Positions 31,795-40,342 of a stretch of 64,000 nucleotides of DNA are shown piece by piece. How positions within the stretch are numbered: the first letter of the stretch is position 1; each line of letters opens with the position of its first letter. Position numbers and translations under genes: made by a program. The DNA comes from Pseudoalteromonas luteoviolacea (GTDB lineage Bacteria > Pseudomonadota > Gammaproteobacteria > Enterobacterales > Alteromonadaceae): assembly GCF_018100925.1 (NCBI RefSeq), contig NZ_JAGJEH010000003.1, positions 186,001-250,000 of the forward strand. Reading direction: 5' to 3'. The notes under the pieces were generated by a model, which had not been told where the DNA came from, did no database searches, and saw only the letters and a program-made list of their open reading frames with translations.

Positions 31795-32820
31795 ATGTCG
31801 TCGAATAATCTAGTAAATGCAGATGTATTAAGCATTGTTTTTCAAAATCAGATCACTGAAGAGAAACTTAAAGAGCTTGAGGAAAAGTACCCTGCTGACA
31901 TTGTCTACAACATGAAAGATGACGAACAGTTCAAAGAAGCTAGAAAAATAAGGACTGAAAGAAACAAACTTACTGAAGCAATCAATAAGCGTCGAATTGA
32001 AGTTGGTAAAGATGTAAAAAGCAAAGGTGATGACTTAATTGCTAGAGTAGAAAAGATATACTCAGTTATCGTCAAACCTTTCGAAGCAGAAGACGCAGCT
32101 CGAAAAAAAGAAGCAGATCGTATAGCTGCGGAAAGAGAAGCTTTTCTTAATTCACAAAGGGACGAAATACAAGCAATTAGAAACTTTGTCCCTGACTGTG
32201 CCAACAAGTCATCAGGCGTTATCGCCGACTGTATAGAAGCTGTCAGCACTATCGAAGTTGATCACTTTGATCCTGAGCTAATACATGAAGCTCTCAAAGT
32301 AAAAGACGATGTGACTACAGCACTATACAACTTACGTGAAGATGCTCTAAAACGTGAACGCCTAGCTGAACAGCAAAAAGAAGCAGATCAACGAGATGCT
32401 CTAAGTCGAATATCAAACACCCCTATGGCCTTGTTTAATTCATCAAGTGATGAAATTAAAGCAGCTATAGCCGCACTAGATGCAACTGTTATTAACGAAG
32501 ACACATATGGCGATATTAGTGCAGCAAAACAGGCTGTTCATAACGCAACATCTCAATTAAACCAACTTTTAGACATGGCTAAAGCGCGTGAAGCAGCACA
32601 GCCTCCAACGACTAAAGCAGCAAACGATGACCAACCGGAACTGGCGGCTGATGAAGATACAAGCGAAAGCTTTGATATTAAATACGAACGTTTTACTGGT
32701 TGGCCGAGCCATGCAAGCAGGACACAAAGCCACGAGTTAGAAACAGTTTGCTGCAAGCTCGAAGAAGCAGAAAAGCACATTGAATTTCTAGAAGAAATGC
32801 TTTGCCAACAAGCAGCATAA
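31795..32820 (+). CDS. DUF1351-like coiled-coil phage protein, 341 aa
   Basis: Starts two bases after the annealase. Long charged helices: residues 20-130 (FKEARKIRTERNKLTEAINK, KKEADRIAAEREAFLNSQRD), a middle domain with DHFDPELIHEALKVKDD, and a C-terminal coil LETVCCKLEEAEKHIEFLEE. Pattern and context match DUF1351-type proteins found next to phage recombinases. Exact biochemical role is unknown. Confidence 0.6.
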   Translation: MSSNNLVNADVLSIVFQNQITEEKLKELEEKYPADIVYNMKDDEQFKEARKIRTERNKLTEAINKRRIEVGKDVKSKGDDLIARVEKIYSVIVKPFEAEDAARKKEADRIAAEREAFLNSQRDEIQAIRNFVPDCANKSSGVIADCIEAVSTIEVDHFDPELIHEALKVKDDVTTALYNLREDALKRERLAEQQKEADQRDALSRISNTPMALFNSSSDEIKAAIAALDATVINEDTYGDISAAKQAVHNATSQLNQLLDMAKAREAAQPPTTKAANDDQPELAADEDTSESFDIKYERFTGWPSHASRTQSHELETVCCKLEEAEKHIEFLEEMLCQQAA

Positions 32821-32877
32821 CCAACCAATGAGGTGCGCCTAGCGCCCTCTTCTACGGTCAAAAAAGGTATTAACAGA

Positions 32878-33282
32878 ATGGAAGGAATTACACCAATTTG
32901 CGGTTACTGCGGCCAGTTTTCGAAAAAAGTATCAGGTCGAGAGATTTATCCTCATAGACCCGATTTGTTTAAAAAGACTTTTTATAGCTGCCAAAGTTGC
33001 GATGCATATGTCGGATGCCACAAAGGAACTGACAAGCCCATGGGAAGATTAGCAAACGCTCAATTAAGAGCCGAAAAAAGTAACGCCCACAGTGCTTTTG
33101 ACAAGATATGGAGAAATGGTCACATGAAGCGCCAAGGCGCATACAAATGGCTTGCTAAAAAACTAGGGATTAACGGTAAAGATTGCCACATCGGAATGTT
33201 TGACGTGGAAACCTGCAAAAAAGTAGTTCGTATTTCCCAAAACCATCTAAGTACATTAAAAGCAGGGGTTAAGCATGGCTAG
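32878..33282 (+). CDS. DUF3268-type zinc-finger protein, 134 aa
   Basis: ATG 32878 ([12 protein letters not shown]) is chosen; the frame opens earlier without a ribosome site. CGYCG and [14 protein letters not shown] form a four-Cys zinc site in the order seen in DUF3268 proteins; [19 protein letters not shown] and the Trp-rich C-terminal half ([10 protein letters not shown]) also fit. Common in phage recombination operons; probably nucleic-acid binding. Overlaps ssb by 8 bases. Confidence 0.75.
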   Translation: MEGITPICGYCGQFSKKVSGREIYPHRPDLFKKTFYSCQSCDAYVGCHKGTDKPMGRLANAQLRAEKSNAHSAFDKIWRNGHMKRQGAYKWLAKKLGINGKDCHIGMFDVETCKKVVRISQNHLSTLKAGVKHG

Positions 33283-33862
33283 AGGTGTAAACAAAGTAAT
33301 TATCGTTGGGAACCTTGGGCAAGATCCAGAAGTTCGCTATATGCCAAATGGTAACGCCGTTGCTAGCTTAAGTATTGCCACATCAGAGTCTTGGAAAGAT
33401 AGAAATAGCGGACAACAACAAGAGCGCACGGAATGGCATCGCGTTGTGATCTTCGGAAAGTTGGCAGAAGTTGCAGGCGAATATTTACGTAAAGGCTCGC
33501 AAGTTTACATTGAGGGTAAATTACAAACCCGTAAATGGACTGATCAAAGTGGACAAGACAAATACACAACGGAAGTAATCGTCGATATGACCGGCCAAAT
33601 GCAAATGATGGGTAGCCGCAACGATCAGCACTATGGACCACAAAACTACCCACAGCAAAATGCGCAATACGGCAACGCGCATAAAAATAACCAAACACAG
33701 AGAGGCGGATTTGCACCTCAGCAAAGAAACAGTGCACAACAAGGTAACGGTCATCAAAACACTAATGAGGCAGCAGGTTTTCCTACTGAGCAGAGTAATT
33801 TAGGCGGTCCTAATAACCCAATGGAGCCACCTATCGACTTTGATGATGATATTCCCTTTTAG
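33275..33862 (+). CDS. ssb: single-stranded DNA-binding protein, 195 aa
   Basis: OB-fold in residues 1-110 starting [20 protein letters not shown], with [18 protein letters not shown] and [16 protein letters not shown] Gln/Asn-rich linker follows and the tail ends DFDDDIPF, the acidic tip that binds host replication and repair proteins. A phage copy separate from the host gene; AGGGG precedes the ATG. Works with the upstream annealase. Confidence 0.95.
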   Translation: MARGVNKVIIVGNLGQDPEVRYMPNGNAVASLSIATSESWKDRNSGQQQERTEWHRVVIFGKLAEVAGEYLRKGSQVYIEGKLQTRKWTDQSGQDKYTTEVIVDMTGQMQMMGSRNDQHYGPQNYPQQNAQYGNAHKNNQTQRGGFAPQQRNSAQQGNGHQNTNEAAGFPTEQSNLGGPNNPMEPPIDFDDDIPF

Positions 33863-33905
33863 CTAGTACTTAAGACAAATTTAAATTTCGACAGGAGCAG
33901 AAACA

Positions 33906-34253
33906 ATGAGCAATACAACAGACGTAAATAACTTTGTTAGTGAATTAGAAGGCGGAGTGTTCAACGAAAAGCTTGCACACCTTCTTAGTGATGTAGCGCT
34001 TGGCCAAGTTATACACGGTGCTGGTAATAGAAAAGGAAAAGTAGCAATAGACTTAACTTTTCAACGTATCGGCGAAAACAACCAGGTAATGGTATCCAGC
34101 AAGCTTACACATACAACGCTTACAAAAAGAGGAAGCAAATCAGAGACTGCATCTAATGAGACCCCGTTTTATGTGGGCAAAGGTGGCGTTCTCACAATTG
34201 AGCAGCCGCAGGAAGAGTTCAACGGCCAATTTGCCCTAGTTCAACAAAACTAA
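33906..34253 (+). CDS. hypothetical protein, 115 aa
   Basis: ATG preceded by GACAGGAGC, a good ribosome site. Beta-rich C-terminal part (KGKVAIDLTFQRIGENNQVMV, TPFYVGKGGVLTIEQPQ). It lies directly before a DUF2303 gene, with which proteins of this size are often paired in phages. Function unknown. Confidence 0.65.
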   Translation: MSNTTDVNNFVSELEGGVFNEKLAHLLSDVALGQVIHGAGNRKGKVAIDLTFQRIGENNQVMVSSKLTHTTLTKRGSKSETASNETPFYVGKGGVLTIEQPQEEFNGQFALVQQN

Positions 34254-34283
34254 ACCATTAACCAAGCAATAAGGAAATCCAAC

Positions 34284-35099
34284 ATGTCATTATCTAAAGA
34301 AGCAGTACAACACATTCAAGAAACAGCCAACGCAGCCCATTTTACTGACCAGCTGCAAGATACAAATGTTCCTCTAGCTCTAGTGCCAGAAAGCTTTAAA
34401 GTGCAAGACTTAGAAAAGTTTATGGCAGTTCGCTCAAGGCTAAGGCTGAACTTTAATACAGAGAGCATCAATGACTTTGTTGCCTACAGCATTGAACATG
34501 GAAATGACGATTCAGGCTGCTTTATTGACTCTTCAACAATGAGCGCTGAAACAGTTTTTGATATTGGGACCACTGAAGTACCACTACATCAAGATCACAA
34601 AGCTATCGTGGCATTGAAAAAAACAGGGCCATACAAAGCACTGTTGGCAACCGGTGACGACTCGCTTAGCCAAAAAGCTGCAGCAGAATTTATTGAAGAT
34701 TGGACCGACTTAATTACTGTTGCAGACATGAACGGCGGTGATATGGCACCAGCAATTGCCGCTCAACGCCTTAGAGATCTTTCAATAGAAAGTGCCAGAC
34801 AACTCAATTCAAAAGTGGAAGACTTCGGCGCCTCGATGTCGGCAATGGATAGCATTGAAGCTAAAAACAAGGACACCCTGCCAAATCAAATTACATTCAA
34901 ATGTGAACCTTTCAACGGCCTAGGCGAGTTTTCGTTTACTGTTCGAGTCGGCATTTTAACCGGTGGTGACCGACCTAAGATCAGCTTCCGTATTTTGCGA
35001 CTCGAATCAACGCAAGAAGAAATCACAGAACGCTTTAAAGAGCTGCTAACTACTGAATTTAAAGCGTGTCCATTTAAGACATACATTGGCCGAGTTTAA
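34284..35099 (+). CDS. DUF2303 (YfdQ-like) protein, 271 aa
   Basis: Family pattern is clear: an N-terminal helix, then SRLRLNFNTESINDFVAYSI, FDIGTTEVPLHQDHKAIVAL, AAEFIEDW and a C-terminal beta section FSFTVRVGILTGGDRPKISFR. Known from lambdoid prophages as YfdQ; biochemical role not established. AAGGAAA precedes the start. Confidence 0.8.
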   Translation: MSLSKEAVQHIQETANAAHFTDQLQDTNVPLALVPESFKVQDLEKFMAVRSRLRLNFNTESINDFVAYSIEHGNDDSGCFIDSSTMSAETVFDIGTTEVPLHQDHKAIVALKKTGPYKALLATGDDSLSQKAAAEFIEDWTDLITVADMNGGDMAPAIAAQRLRDLSIESARQLNSKVEDFGASMSAMDSIEAKNKDTLPNQITFKCEPFNGLGEFSFTVRVGILTGGDRPKISFRILRLESTQEEITERFKELLTTEFKACPFKTYIGRV

Positions 35100-35109
35100 C
35101 CGATACACG

Positions 35110-35127
35110 CTGCCCCTCGGGGCAGCA
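35110..35127 (+). other. intercistronic hairpin
   Basis: GCTGCCC-CTCG-GGGCAGC is a perfect 7-base stem with a four-base loop and no T-tract, 10 bases after the DUF2303 stop. More likely an mRNA processing or stability element than a terminator. Confidence 0.5.
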
Positions 35128-35142
35128 ACCAAAGGAAAGATC

Positions 35143-35469
35143 ATGTGTAACGAACTTTATGAAAATGCAGAATTGACATTTAGTGACATTGAGGCAGTTG
35201 TTGCCATCGGCTCAACTGGCATAGACGGCGCAGTAACCGAGGTATTTAAAACTAACATACAATTTAATACTGATTTGCAAGAGTACGCTTGTGATATGGA
35301 AGATCTATTCCACAAGATCGACCTGCCCGAGACAGCCGGTGTATACCTCTTCAAAGGTAAAACTGAAGTGCAAACCCTTGATGACTGGCACCATGAGGGA
35401 ACATTCACCAGGTTAAATGTTTCGGTATTAATAGAAACAACTACACATAACGAGGTTGCGCATGTTTGA
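35143..35469 (+). CDS. hypothetical protein, 108 aa
   Basis: The frame opens at 35086 inside the previous gene, but ATG 35143 (MCNELYENAE) has AAAGGAA in front. Acidic alpha/beta protein with VYLFKGKTEVQTLDDWHHEG. No family recognised. Overlaps the MT-A70 gene by 8 bases. Confidence 0.6.
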   Translation: MCNELYENAELTFSDIEAVVAIGSTGIDGAVTEVFKTNIQFNTDLQEYACDMEDLFHKIDLPETAGVYLFKGKTEVQTLDDWHHEGTFTRLNVSVLIETTTHNEVAHV

Positions 35470-36088
35470 TGAATTTAAAGACCAAAAATTCGGTCTCATA
35501 TACGCAGACCCCGCATGGCAATTTGATAGCAAAAAATCTGGCGGCTCTATGAAATCTGGCGCATCCCAACATTACGATACAATGAGCGTAGAGGAGTTAA
35601 AGGCTATGCCTGTCGATAGCATTGCAGCAGACGACTGCATTTTAGTTATGTGGTACGTGGGAGCCATGCCAGAAGAAGCTATCGAAGTGGTTAAAGCATG
35701 GGGCTTTACCCTTAAAAATATGAACGGCTTTGTGTGGAACAAACTCACAAAAAACGGCCTCCCCTTCTTTGGTATGGGTTATTGGACCCGTGCAGGCAGT
35801 GAATCTGCCATCATCGCAACTAAAGGCAAACCCAAAGTCGCATCACGATCGGTACGCGCGGTTGGTAATTGTGAATTAGATGCCGATGATCTTTTTCGAG
35901 CAATAAACTTTGCCGGGAATTACCAAGTACTTAAGCATAGTCAAAAACCCAATGCATTCCGGATTAAGTGCGAAGATCTAGCAGGTGACGCACCTAAGAT
36001 CGAACTTTTTGCACGGACATCAAAACACGGTTGGTCCGTGTGGGGAAATGAAACAACCAAGTTTGACGCTAAAGGAGAAGCTGCATGA
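35462..36088 (+). CDS. MT-A70-family DNA adenine methyltransferase, 208 aa
   Basis: N6-adenine methyltransferase with YADPAWQF at residues 15-22 (the DPPW motif as DPAW), then QHYDTMSVEELKAMP and LVMWYVGAMPEEAIEVVKAWGF, typical of phage MT-A70 proteins. ATG 35462 within ATGTTTGA overlaps the upstream stop; a TTG at 35456 is less likely. Third methyltransferase of this prophage and of a different class from the other two. Confidence 0.88.
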   Translation: MFDEFKDQKFGLIYADPAWQFDSKKSGGSMKSGASQHYDTMSVEELKAMPVDSIAADDCILVMWYVGAMPEEAIEVVKAWGFTLKNMNGFVWNKLTKNGLPFFGMGYWTRAGSESAIIATKGKPKVASRSVRAVGNCELDADDLFRAINFAGNYQVLKHSQKPNAFRIKCEDLAGDAPKIELFARTSKHGWSVWGNETTKFDAKGEAA

Positions 36089-36654
36089 CACCAAATTACA
36101 TTCAAAAAGTACTTAAAGACCATGCGCTGAATGCTGGTATGAGAAGCGAGCAAAGCTACCTACCCACAACAAAAGAAGAGGCAGAAAATTTTAAACCTCA
36201 CAATTGGGTTATGCAGGCAACAGGGCAACTTGCAACAACAATAGCAAGCATGGACACGCTAATAAAAAACGCATTAGAAAAGATAAATCATGATCCGCAG
36301 GCTGCAAAAGATATCTTGGTACGCGCCCTGCCTAGTGTCGTCAAGCTCGAGCAAGTACAGGTCGAAAAAGACAGCAATGGCTATTGGACACATGACGACC
36401 TACCATTTTGGGAGAATTCAACGGAGGATGAAATTGATTGCTGGTTAATGAACCAAGGTCTAATGCTGTACAAAGATTACTTGCAAGAAGGTAGTGATTT
36501 GTATCATTGCTATTACAACGAAGGTGAAACCGACATTTCATCTTGGGAGCCGGAATGTCATGTACAAAGCGCTTTTCTCATTTCAATTCATGAGACAGAT
36601 AGCGGGCCGGTAGCTTGGTTTGCAATTCCACTCTCTACGCATGAAGGAGACTGA
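36085..36654 (+). CDS. hypothetical protein, 189 aa
   Basis: ATGA overlap with the MT-A70 gene. Helical N-terminal 80 residues, then an acidic Trp/Tyr-rich half (YWTHDDLPFWENSTEDEIDCW, in part; SDLYHCYYNEGETD). No recognised family. Confidence 0.6.
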   Translation: MTPNYIQKVLKDHALNAGMRSEQSYLPTTKEEAENFKPHNWVMQATGQLATTIASMDTLIKNALEKINHDPQAAKDILVRALPSVVKLEQVQVEKDSNGYWTHDDLPFWENSTEDEIDCWLMNQGLMLYKDYLQEGSDLYHCYYNEGETDISSWEPECHVQSAFLISIHETDSGPVAWFAIPLSTHEGD

Positions 36655-36655
36655 T

Positions 36656-36970
36656 ATGGCGAAAAAATCAGATGTTCAAGAGAACGTAGAATGTGAAGTG
36701 CTAACAGCACAAGAAGTGATGAAGATTACTGGAAACACGAACGCCACACTGCAAACTAAAATGGCCAGAGGTGAAATACCGAAACCGATTCCCAGTGAAT
36801 CTAGAACCAAACAATGGAGAAAATCCGACATATATAAATATGTTGGTAAATCACAAGGTCAAGAACTCAAGTTTGATGAGATACCGCCAAACCTCGCAAG
36901 GTTCATGAAGCTGTTGGTTATAGAAGGTGTGCAGCAAGGCATTGAAAACGTCTTAAATACGCCTAGGTGA
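36656..36970 (+). CDS. excisionase / AlpA-like HTH protein, 104 aa
   Basis: ATG 36656 follows GAAGGAG. AQEVMKITGNTNATLQTKMARGEIPKPI (residues 15-42, in part) is a winged helix like those of AlpA/Xis proteins, and RTKQWRKSDIYKYVG follows as the wing. Last gene of the plus operon, nearest the integrase end of the prophage, so excision control is the likeliest job; a transcription activator is the alternative. Confidence 0.6.
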   Translation: MAKKSDVQENVECEVLTAQEVMKITGNTNATLQTKMARGEIPKPIPSESRTKQWRKSDIYKYVGKSQGQELKFDEIPPNLARFMKLLVIEGVQQGIENVLNTPR

Positions 36971-36981
36971 TTACCTAGGCG
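36960..36981. terminator. perfect inverted repeat over the stop of the excisionase-like gene
   Basis: CGCCTAGGT-GATT-ACCTAGGCG, nine perfect pairs. The TGA stop (36968-36970) is inside it. No T-tract follows, so it may be a Rho-type or processing structure between convergent operons, or a protein-binding site. Confidence 0.5.
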
Positions 36982-36997
36982 CACTAGTTGTACAACT

Positions 36998-37684
36998 CTA
37001 TGAACCGTACAAACGGGTGTATGGAGTCTGATAATAAAAAAGATCGGATGAGCTAACAGCATAGTTGCACTTAGAAGATAGGTAACCCCAAAAAACACCA
37101 AAGCTTCTATCTTTTGATAAGTCACCAGGAGACTGAACATCAGACTGATACAAAACATCTGCACCTTTGCCAATGCGACCAACATGAATGAGGCAGTCAC
37201 AAACAAACTCTGAACAGAAATAGTTTGACTTTTCAGTGCAGGGCGGATTTACGCTATCTTCCAAGCGGCTATCCAATTTTTGATAAATTGATGCTTCATG
37301 TTCTTTTTTATTTTTTGAAAAATTGCGTATTCCTTTAAAGTTGTATTTTGCTTTTTTAACAACTGTGCTGTCTATAAACTCTTTCAAGCTTTGAACGCTG
37401 GCCTTATCCCAAAAATCGGGAATACGAAGCACTGCAACATGGTCATATCTTGAAACGAGGCTAGAAACATCAACTTTCTCAATTTTGCCTTTTGTCATCC
37501 CGTTTTTAGCGGTCGATTCCGCAGCGAACGAATCCCCATAATAAATTGCCGCATGACAGTATTCGCTGTTGGTTGCATCTTTAATCTTTCGAGCAACGAA
37601 GTTTTTCTCAGGGTTTGTATAGCAGAGCAGAATATCGCCCTCTCTCAACCCTTCAATACTGCTAAAACTATTGTTTGGTCTCAT
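36998..37684 (-). CDS. YiiX/NlpC-P60-like (permuted papain fold) protein, 228 aa
   Basis: GLREGDILLCYTN at residues 12-24 and CHAAIYYGD with His44 at 43-51, Glu56 in FAAESTA, and the nucleophile Cys157 in YFCSEFVCDCL match permuted NlpC/P60 enzymes of the YiiX type, which act as amidases, thioesterases or acyltransferases. No signal peptide, so it is cytoplasmic. AGGAGATAGC precedes ATG. It converges with the excisionase operon and lies downstream of the integrase and one-TM gene: a lysogenic-conversion position. Confidence 0.7.
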   Translation of the reverse strand: MRPNNSFSSIEGLREGDILLCYTNPEKNFVARKIKDATNSEYCHAAIYYGDSFAAESTAKNGMTKGKIEKVDVSSLVSRYDHVAVLRIPDFWDKASVQSLKEFIDSTVVKKAKYNFKGIRNFSKNKKEHEASIYQKLDSRLEDSVNPPCTEKSNYFCSEFVCDCLIHVGRIGKGADVLYQSDVQSPGDLSKDRSFGVFWGYLSSKCNYAVSSSDLFYYQTPYTRLYGS

Positions 37685-37806
37685 GCTATCTCCTATTGGT
37701 TAAACATGTAATAGAAGATACATGGGGGCCATTTATCGAAACCCAAATAATGAAATCAAATTAATCTGCTGGCTTCAACAGTGATTATATGTGAAATGGC
37801 ACGTAC

Positions 37807-38352
37807 TCACTCGCCTTTATCGTTAAGCAGCGTAAATGTAGGCTTGCTACAATAAATAGTAGTCTTATTACTAAACAAAGAGTGATATTTAATTTCTAGT
37901 CTAAAAGAGCTTGCTAATTTCACGGCGAAATTCGCTAAAGATAAATCACCTTCAATAAACGATTCATTAGGCTTTAAAGCCACTTTGAATAGATACTTAC
38001 TATCGCCAGCGCCAAGAGCATAACCTGCTTGAAGTGCGGTAATGTTAATAATATATCGCTCTCCTAAAATCTCTCGTAAATTATCCATAAGCTCAAAGTG
38101 ATCTACTACTTTATGATTCCAATAACACGTATACTCTTTGAGAACTGCGGGGCCCAACCCTTGGTTTTTAATTGCGAAACTGTTTTCCCCACGAATCCTC
38201 ACCGTAAGATCATCAGTGAGAAAAGGCATCACAGAAGCGTGTTGATGCTTCTTATTTGTATATGCCTGATAAACTGCTGTTAAAGCGCTAAAAATCGCCG
38301 CAATTGAAGCAGCTACGGCGGTATAAAAAGTATATAACTCACTTTCAGTCAT
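37807..38352 (-). CDS. one-TM protein of unknown function, 181 aa
   Basis: Residues 10-31 are a membrane anchor (VAASIAAIFSALTAVYQAY). The remainder is a soluble beta-rich domain (TVRIRGENSFAIKNQGLGPA, IEGDLSLANFAVKLASSF) of the kind seen in small membrane-anchored domains near defence genes. Its ribosome site AAGGA lies right after the integrase stop, so it may be co-transcribed with int. No family assigned. Confidence 0.65.
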   Translation of the reverse strand: MTESELYTFYTAVAASIAAIFSALTAVYQAYTNKKHQHASVMPFLTDDLTVRIRGENSFAIKNQGLGPAVLKEYTCYWNHKVVDHFELMDNLREILGERYIINITALQAGYALGAGDSKYLFKVALKPNESFIEGDLSLANFAVKLASSFRLEIKYHSLFSNKTTIYCSKPTFTLLNDKGE

Positions 38353-38361
38353 GTTGTTTCC

Positions 38362-39744
38362 TTATCCAAACAAATCATTTACTTTTGATGTCAGTGCATC
38401 ATTTAATTGAGATTCCTTTTCACCTACGAGCGCGTCAGGATCATGTTTTACTTCTTCTAAAATCAATTGCCATCGGTCAATCCACTCTTTTTTTAATTGA
38501 AACAAATCACCAAACTCGTAGTTTTTGCCAGTACCTTTTGCAAGAGTTTGGTTGCGGATAGCTCGTAATACTTCACTTGGGCACCCTCTCTCCTGCAAAT
38601 GAGTAGATACAGTTTTTCGGAAAATTTTGGGGGTAAATTTAAGCCATGTGTGGAGCTCGCTAATTTTCCTAGAAAAATAGTCTCTTTCTAATTGGGTATG
38701 AGGATCATGCTCGTGAAAAAGATACATCTCTTTGTCTAGTTCACTATACCTGTCTTTCAATGTACCAATGTAATCAATCAGTAAAGTGATCACATTCTCT
38801 GGCAAATGTGTCCAAGCTTTTTTCCTATTTTTCATAGACTCCGGAGGGTGTTCAATTCGCATTTTTTGGAAGTTGATCCACCCTAGTTTTACGCGCGTCC
38901 ACTCTTCAGATCGCACGCCAACTCTTAACATCAAAGTGATCAACACTTTAAGCATTGGCTCACATGGCTGGTCGCCAAGCTCAGTCAGCAACTTATGCAC
39001 CTCATGGCTTTCTAGGTACGTTTCGTCCGGTGTCCCCATAATGCTAGGTAGAACCGCTTTGCGGCCAAATAAAGGGTTTGACGCAACGATATCTTTTTCA
39101 ACTGCATAGCTAAAGAGCCTGCGCATAGCTTTATGCACAGCCTCTGCAGCGCCTTTTTTGCCTTGAATATTAGCAATGTTTAAAACGAACTCATCCCATT
39201 CTCGTGGCGAAATCGACTTCATATCACGGCCATTCCAATGCGGTAGAATGTATTTCTCATATGAAAGCTCGTAATTTCTTAAAGCACGTTCGGTACCGCC
39301 GGTTAGCTCCCAGTCTTTTTTAAACTCCATAAAAACATGATTAACTGAGGATTTTTTAGTAAAGCCGTCAACCATAGACGCAAGCATTTTTTGCCGAAGC
39401 TTTTCCTGCAACACGTCAATTTGCGGATCCGTCCCCCCTTTCACAAGCGCCATTAAACGACCATGCTCAGCTTTTGCCTCGTCGATCCCAATTTCAGGAT
39501 AGTTACCTAGCGAAACGGCCGTACGCTGCGTTGAGTTCGGTTTTTGATAACGATATCGCCAGTTGTAGACAGTTTTTGATTGTCTCTCAACAGAATCTAA
39601 GCTTTCAGGCTGGACGTGCTTTGACTCCCATCTCAGATAAAGCTGAAGACCTGGGAAACCAGAAAATGTTGCTGTGAGATAATTTTTATTATTCGGGATT
39701 TTGAGATTAGCTATTGCGCTAACGGATAAATTGATTTTAGCCAT
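38362..39744 (-). CDS. int: tyrosine-recombinase integrase, 460 aa
   Basis: Catalyses integration and excision at the tRNA-Leu gene. Residues 1-110 form an arm-binding domain (NYLTATFSGFPGLQLYLRW), about 130-235 a core-binding SAM-like domain, and 245-420 the catalytic domain. Visible: Arg278 in GVRSEEW, a Lys-rich beta hairpin near 305-312, PKIFR with Lys373 where His is usual and Arg376, and Tyr409 in GKNYEF. The His/Trp expected nine residues before Tyr is not conserved. Faces away from the tRNA, 160 bases from its 3' end. Confidence 0.9.
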   Translation of the reverse strand: MAKINLSVSAIANLKIPNNKNYLTATFSGFPGLQLYLRWESKHVQPESLDSVERQSKTVYNWRYRYQKPNSTQRTAVSLGNYPEIGIDEAKAEHGRLMALVKGGTDPQIDVLQEKLRQKMLASMVDGFTKKSSVNHVFMEFKKDWELTGGTERALRNYELSYEKYILPHWNGRDMKSISPREWDEFVLNIANIQGKKGAAEAVHKAMRRLFSYAVEKDIVASNPLFGRKAVLPSIMGTPDETYLESHEVHKLLTELGDQPCEPMLKVLITLMLRVGVRSEEWTRVKLGWINFQKMRIEHPPESMKNRKKAWTHLPENVITLLIDYIGTLKDRYSELDKEMYLFHEHDPHTQLERDYFSRKISELHTWLKFTPKIFRKTVSTHLQERGCPSEVLRAIRNQTLAKGTGKNYEFGDLFQLKKEWIDRWQLILEEVKHDPDALVGEKESQLNDALTSKVNDLFG

Positions 39745-39837
39745 GAATCATATTCCTTCGCCATACTCATGCATTTTTAGAGTATGTCAGTAGTACCATC
39801 CGTGTCTACCATTATGTGTTTTCGTACCTTAAAAAGC

Positions 39838-39872
39838 AAAAAACCGTGGACCCATAAGGCGCACGGTTTTTT
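39838..39872. terminator. bidirectional terminator downstream of tRNA-Leu
   Basis: AAAAAACCGTG (39838-39848) pairs with CACGGTTTTTT (39862-39872). A second hairpin AACACTT/AAGTGTT (39877-39898) lies between it and the tRNA. It would end the secG-tRNA transcript. If the crossover is within the tRNA, this DNA was supplied by the phage. Confidence 0.75.
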
Positions 39873-39903
39873 CTTTAACACTTTGTTTTTTAAGTGTTTT
39901 ATT

Positions 39904-39989
39904 TGGTGCGAATGGGGGGACTTGAACCCCCACGAGCATAGCTCACCACCCCCTCAAGATGGCGTGTCTACCAATTCCACCACATTCGC
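39904..39989 (-). tRNA. leuU: tRNA-Leu, anticodon GAG
   Basis: Acceptor stem GCGAATG/CATTCGC pairs perfectly, and the discriminator A and an encoded CCA lie at 39904-39907. Anticodon stem CCATC/GGTGG holds loop TTGAGGG with anticodon GAG. Long variable arm as expected for Leu (86 bases). Seven bases after secG, the same neighbour as E. coli leuU. Its 3' end faces the integrase, which marks it as the attachment site; the core should lie in the 3' half (about 39904-39945), but the partner copy is outside the window. Confidence 0.93.
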
Positions 39990-39996
39990 AAATATT

Positions 39997-40338
39997 TTAC
40001 TTTGGTACGTCCGAGTCTTCGTTGTTAGAAGCTGGTACGTCACTTGCCGCGGGTACTGTTGTCGCAGCTGGCGCTTCTAGGTTTTCCCACTGGTCAGTCT
40101 GTTTAATTTGACCTGCAGTAAGGTTACCTAAAGCAATACTTAGCACGAAAAACACAGTTGCTAGTATTGTCGTTGTTTTCGTCATAAAGTTGCCTGCACC
40201 TGACGAACCGAAAACGGTTGCTGATGCACCTGCTCCAAATGAAGAGCCCATGTCGGCACCTTTACCTTGTTGAATCAAAATCATTCCAACTAACGCTAAA
40301 GCAACGACTAAGTAGACAACCAAAAGAATTTCGTACAT
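39997..40338 (-). CDS. secG: preprotein translocase subunit SecG, 113 aa
   Basis: Inner-membrane partner of SecYE. Two membrane helices at residues 3-21 and 52-70 flank GADMGSSFGAGASATVFGSS, the family signature. The acidic, low-complexity C-terminus (AAPAATTVPAASDVP) is normal for the family. Starts 4 bases after tpiA and is followed by tRNA-Leu. Confidence 0.95.
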   Translation of the reverse strand: MYEILLVVYLVVALALVGMILIQQGKGADMGSSFGAGASATVFGSSGAGNFMTKTTTILATVFFVLSIALGNLTAGQIKQTDQWENLEAPAATTVPAASDVPASNNEDSDVPK

Positions 40339-40342
40339 TTAC

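Noticed and set aside
33363..33757. Long frames antisense to ssb
   Set aside because: Typical shadows of a Gln/Gly-rich gene; no start signals.
39904..39945. Second copy of the tRNA 3' end within the window (attL)
   Set aside because: I searched by eye for GCGAATGGGGGG-type sequence in the left part and found none; the partner site is presumed to be outside.
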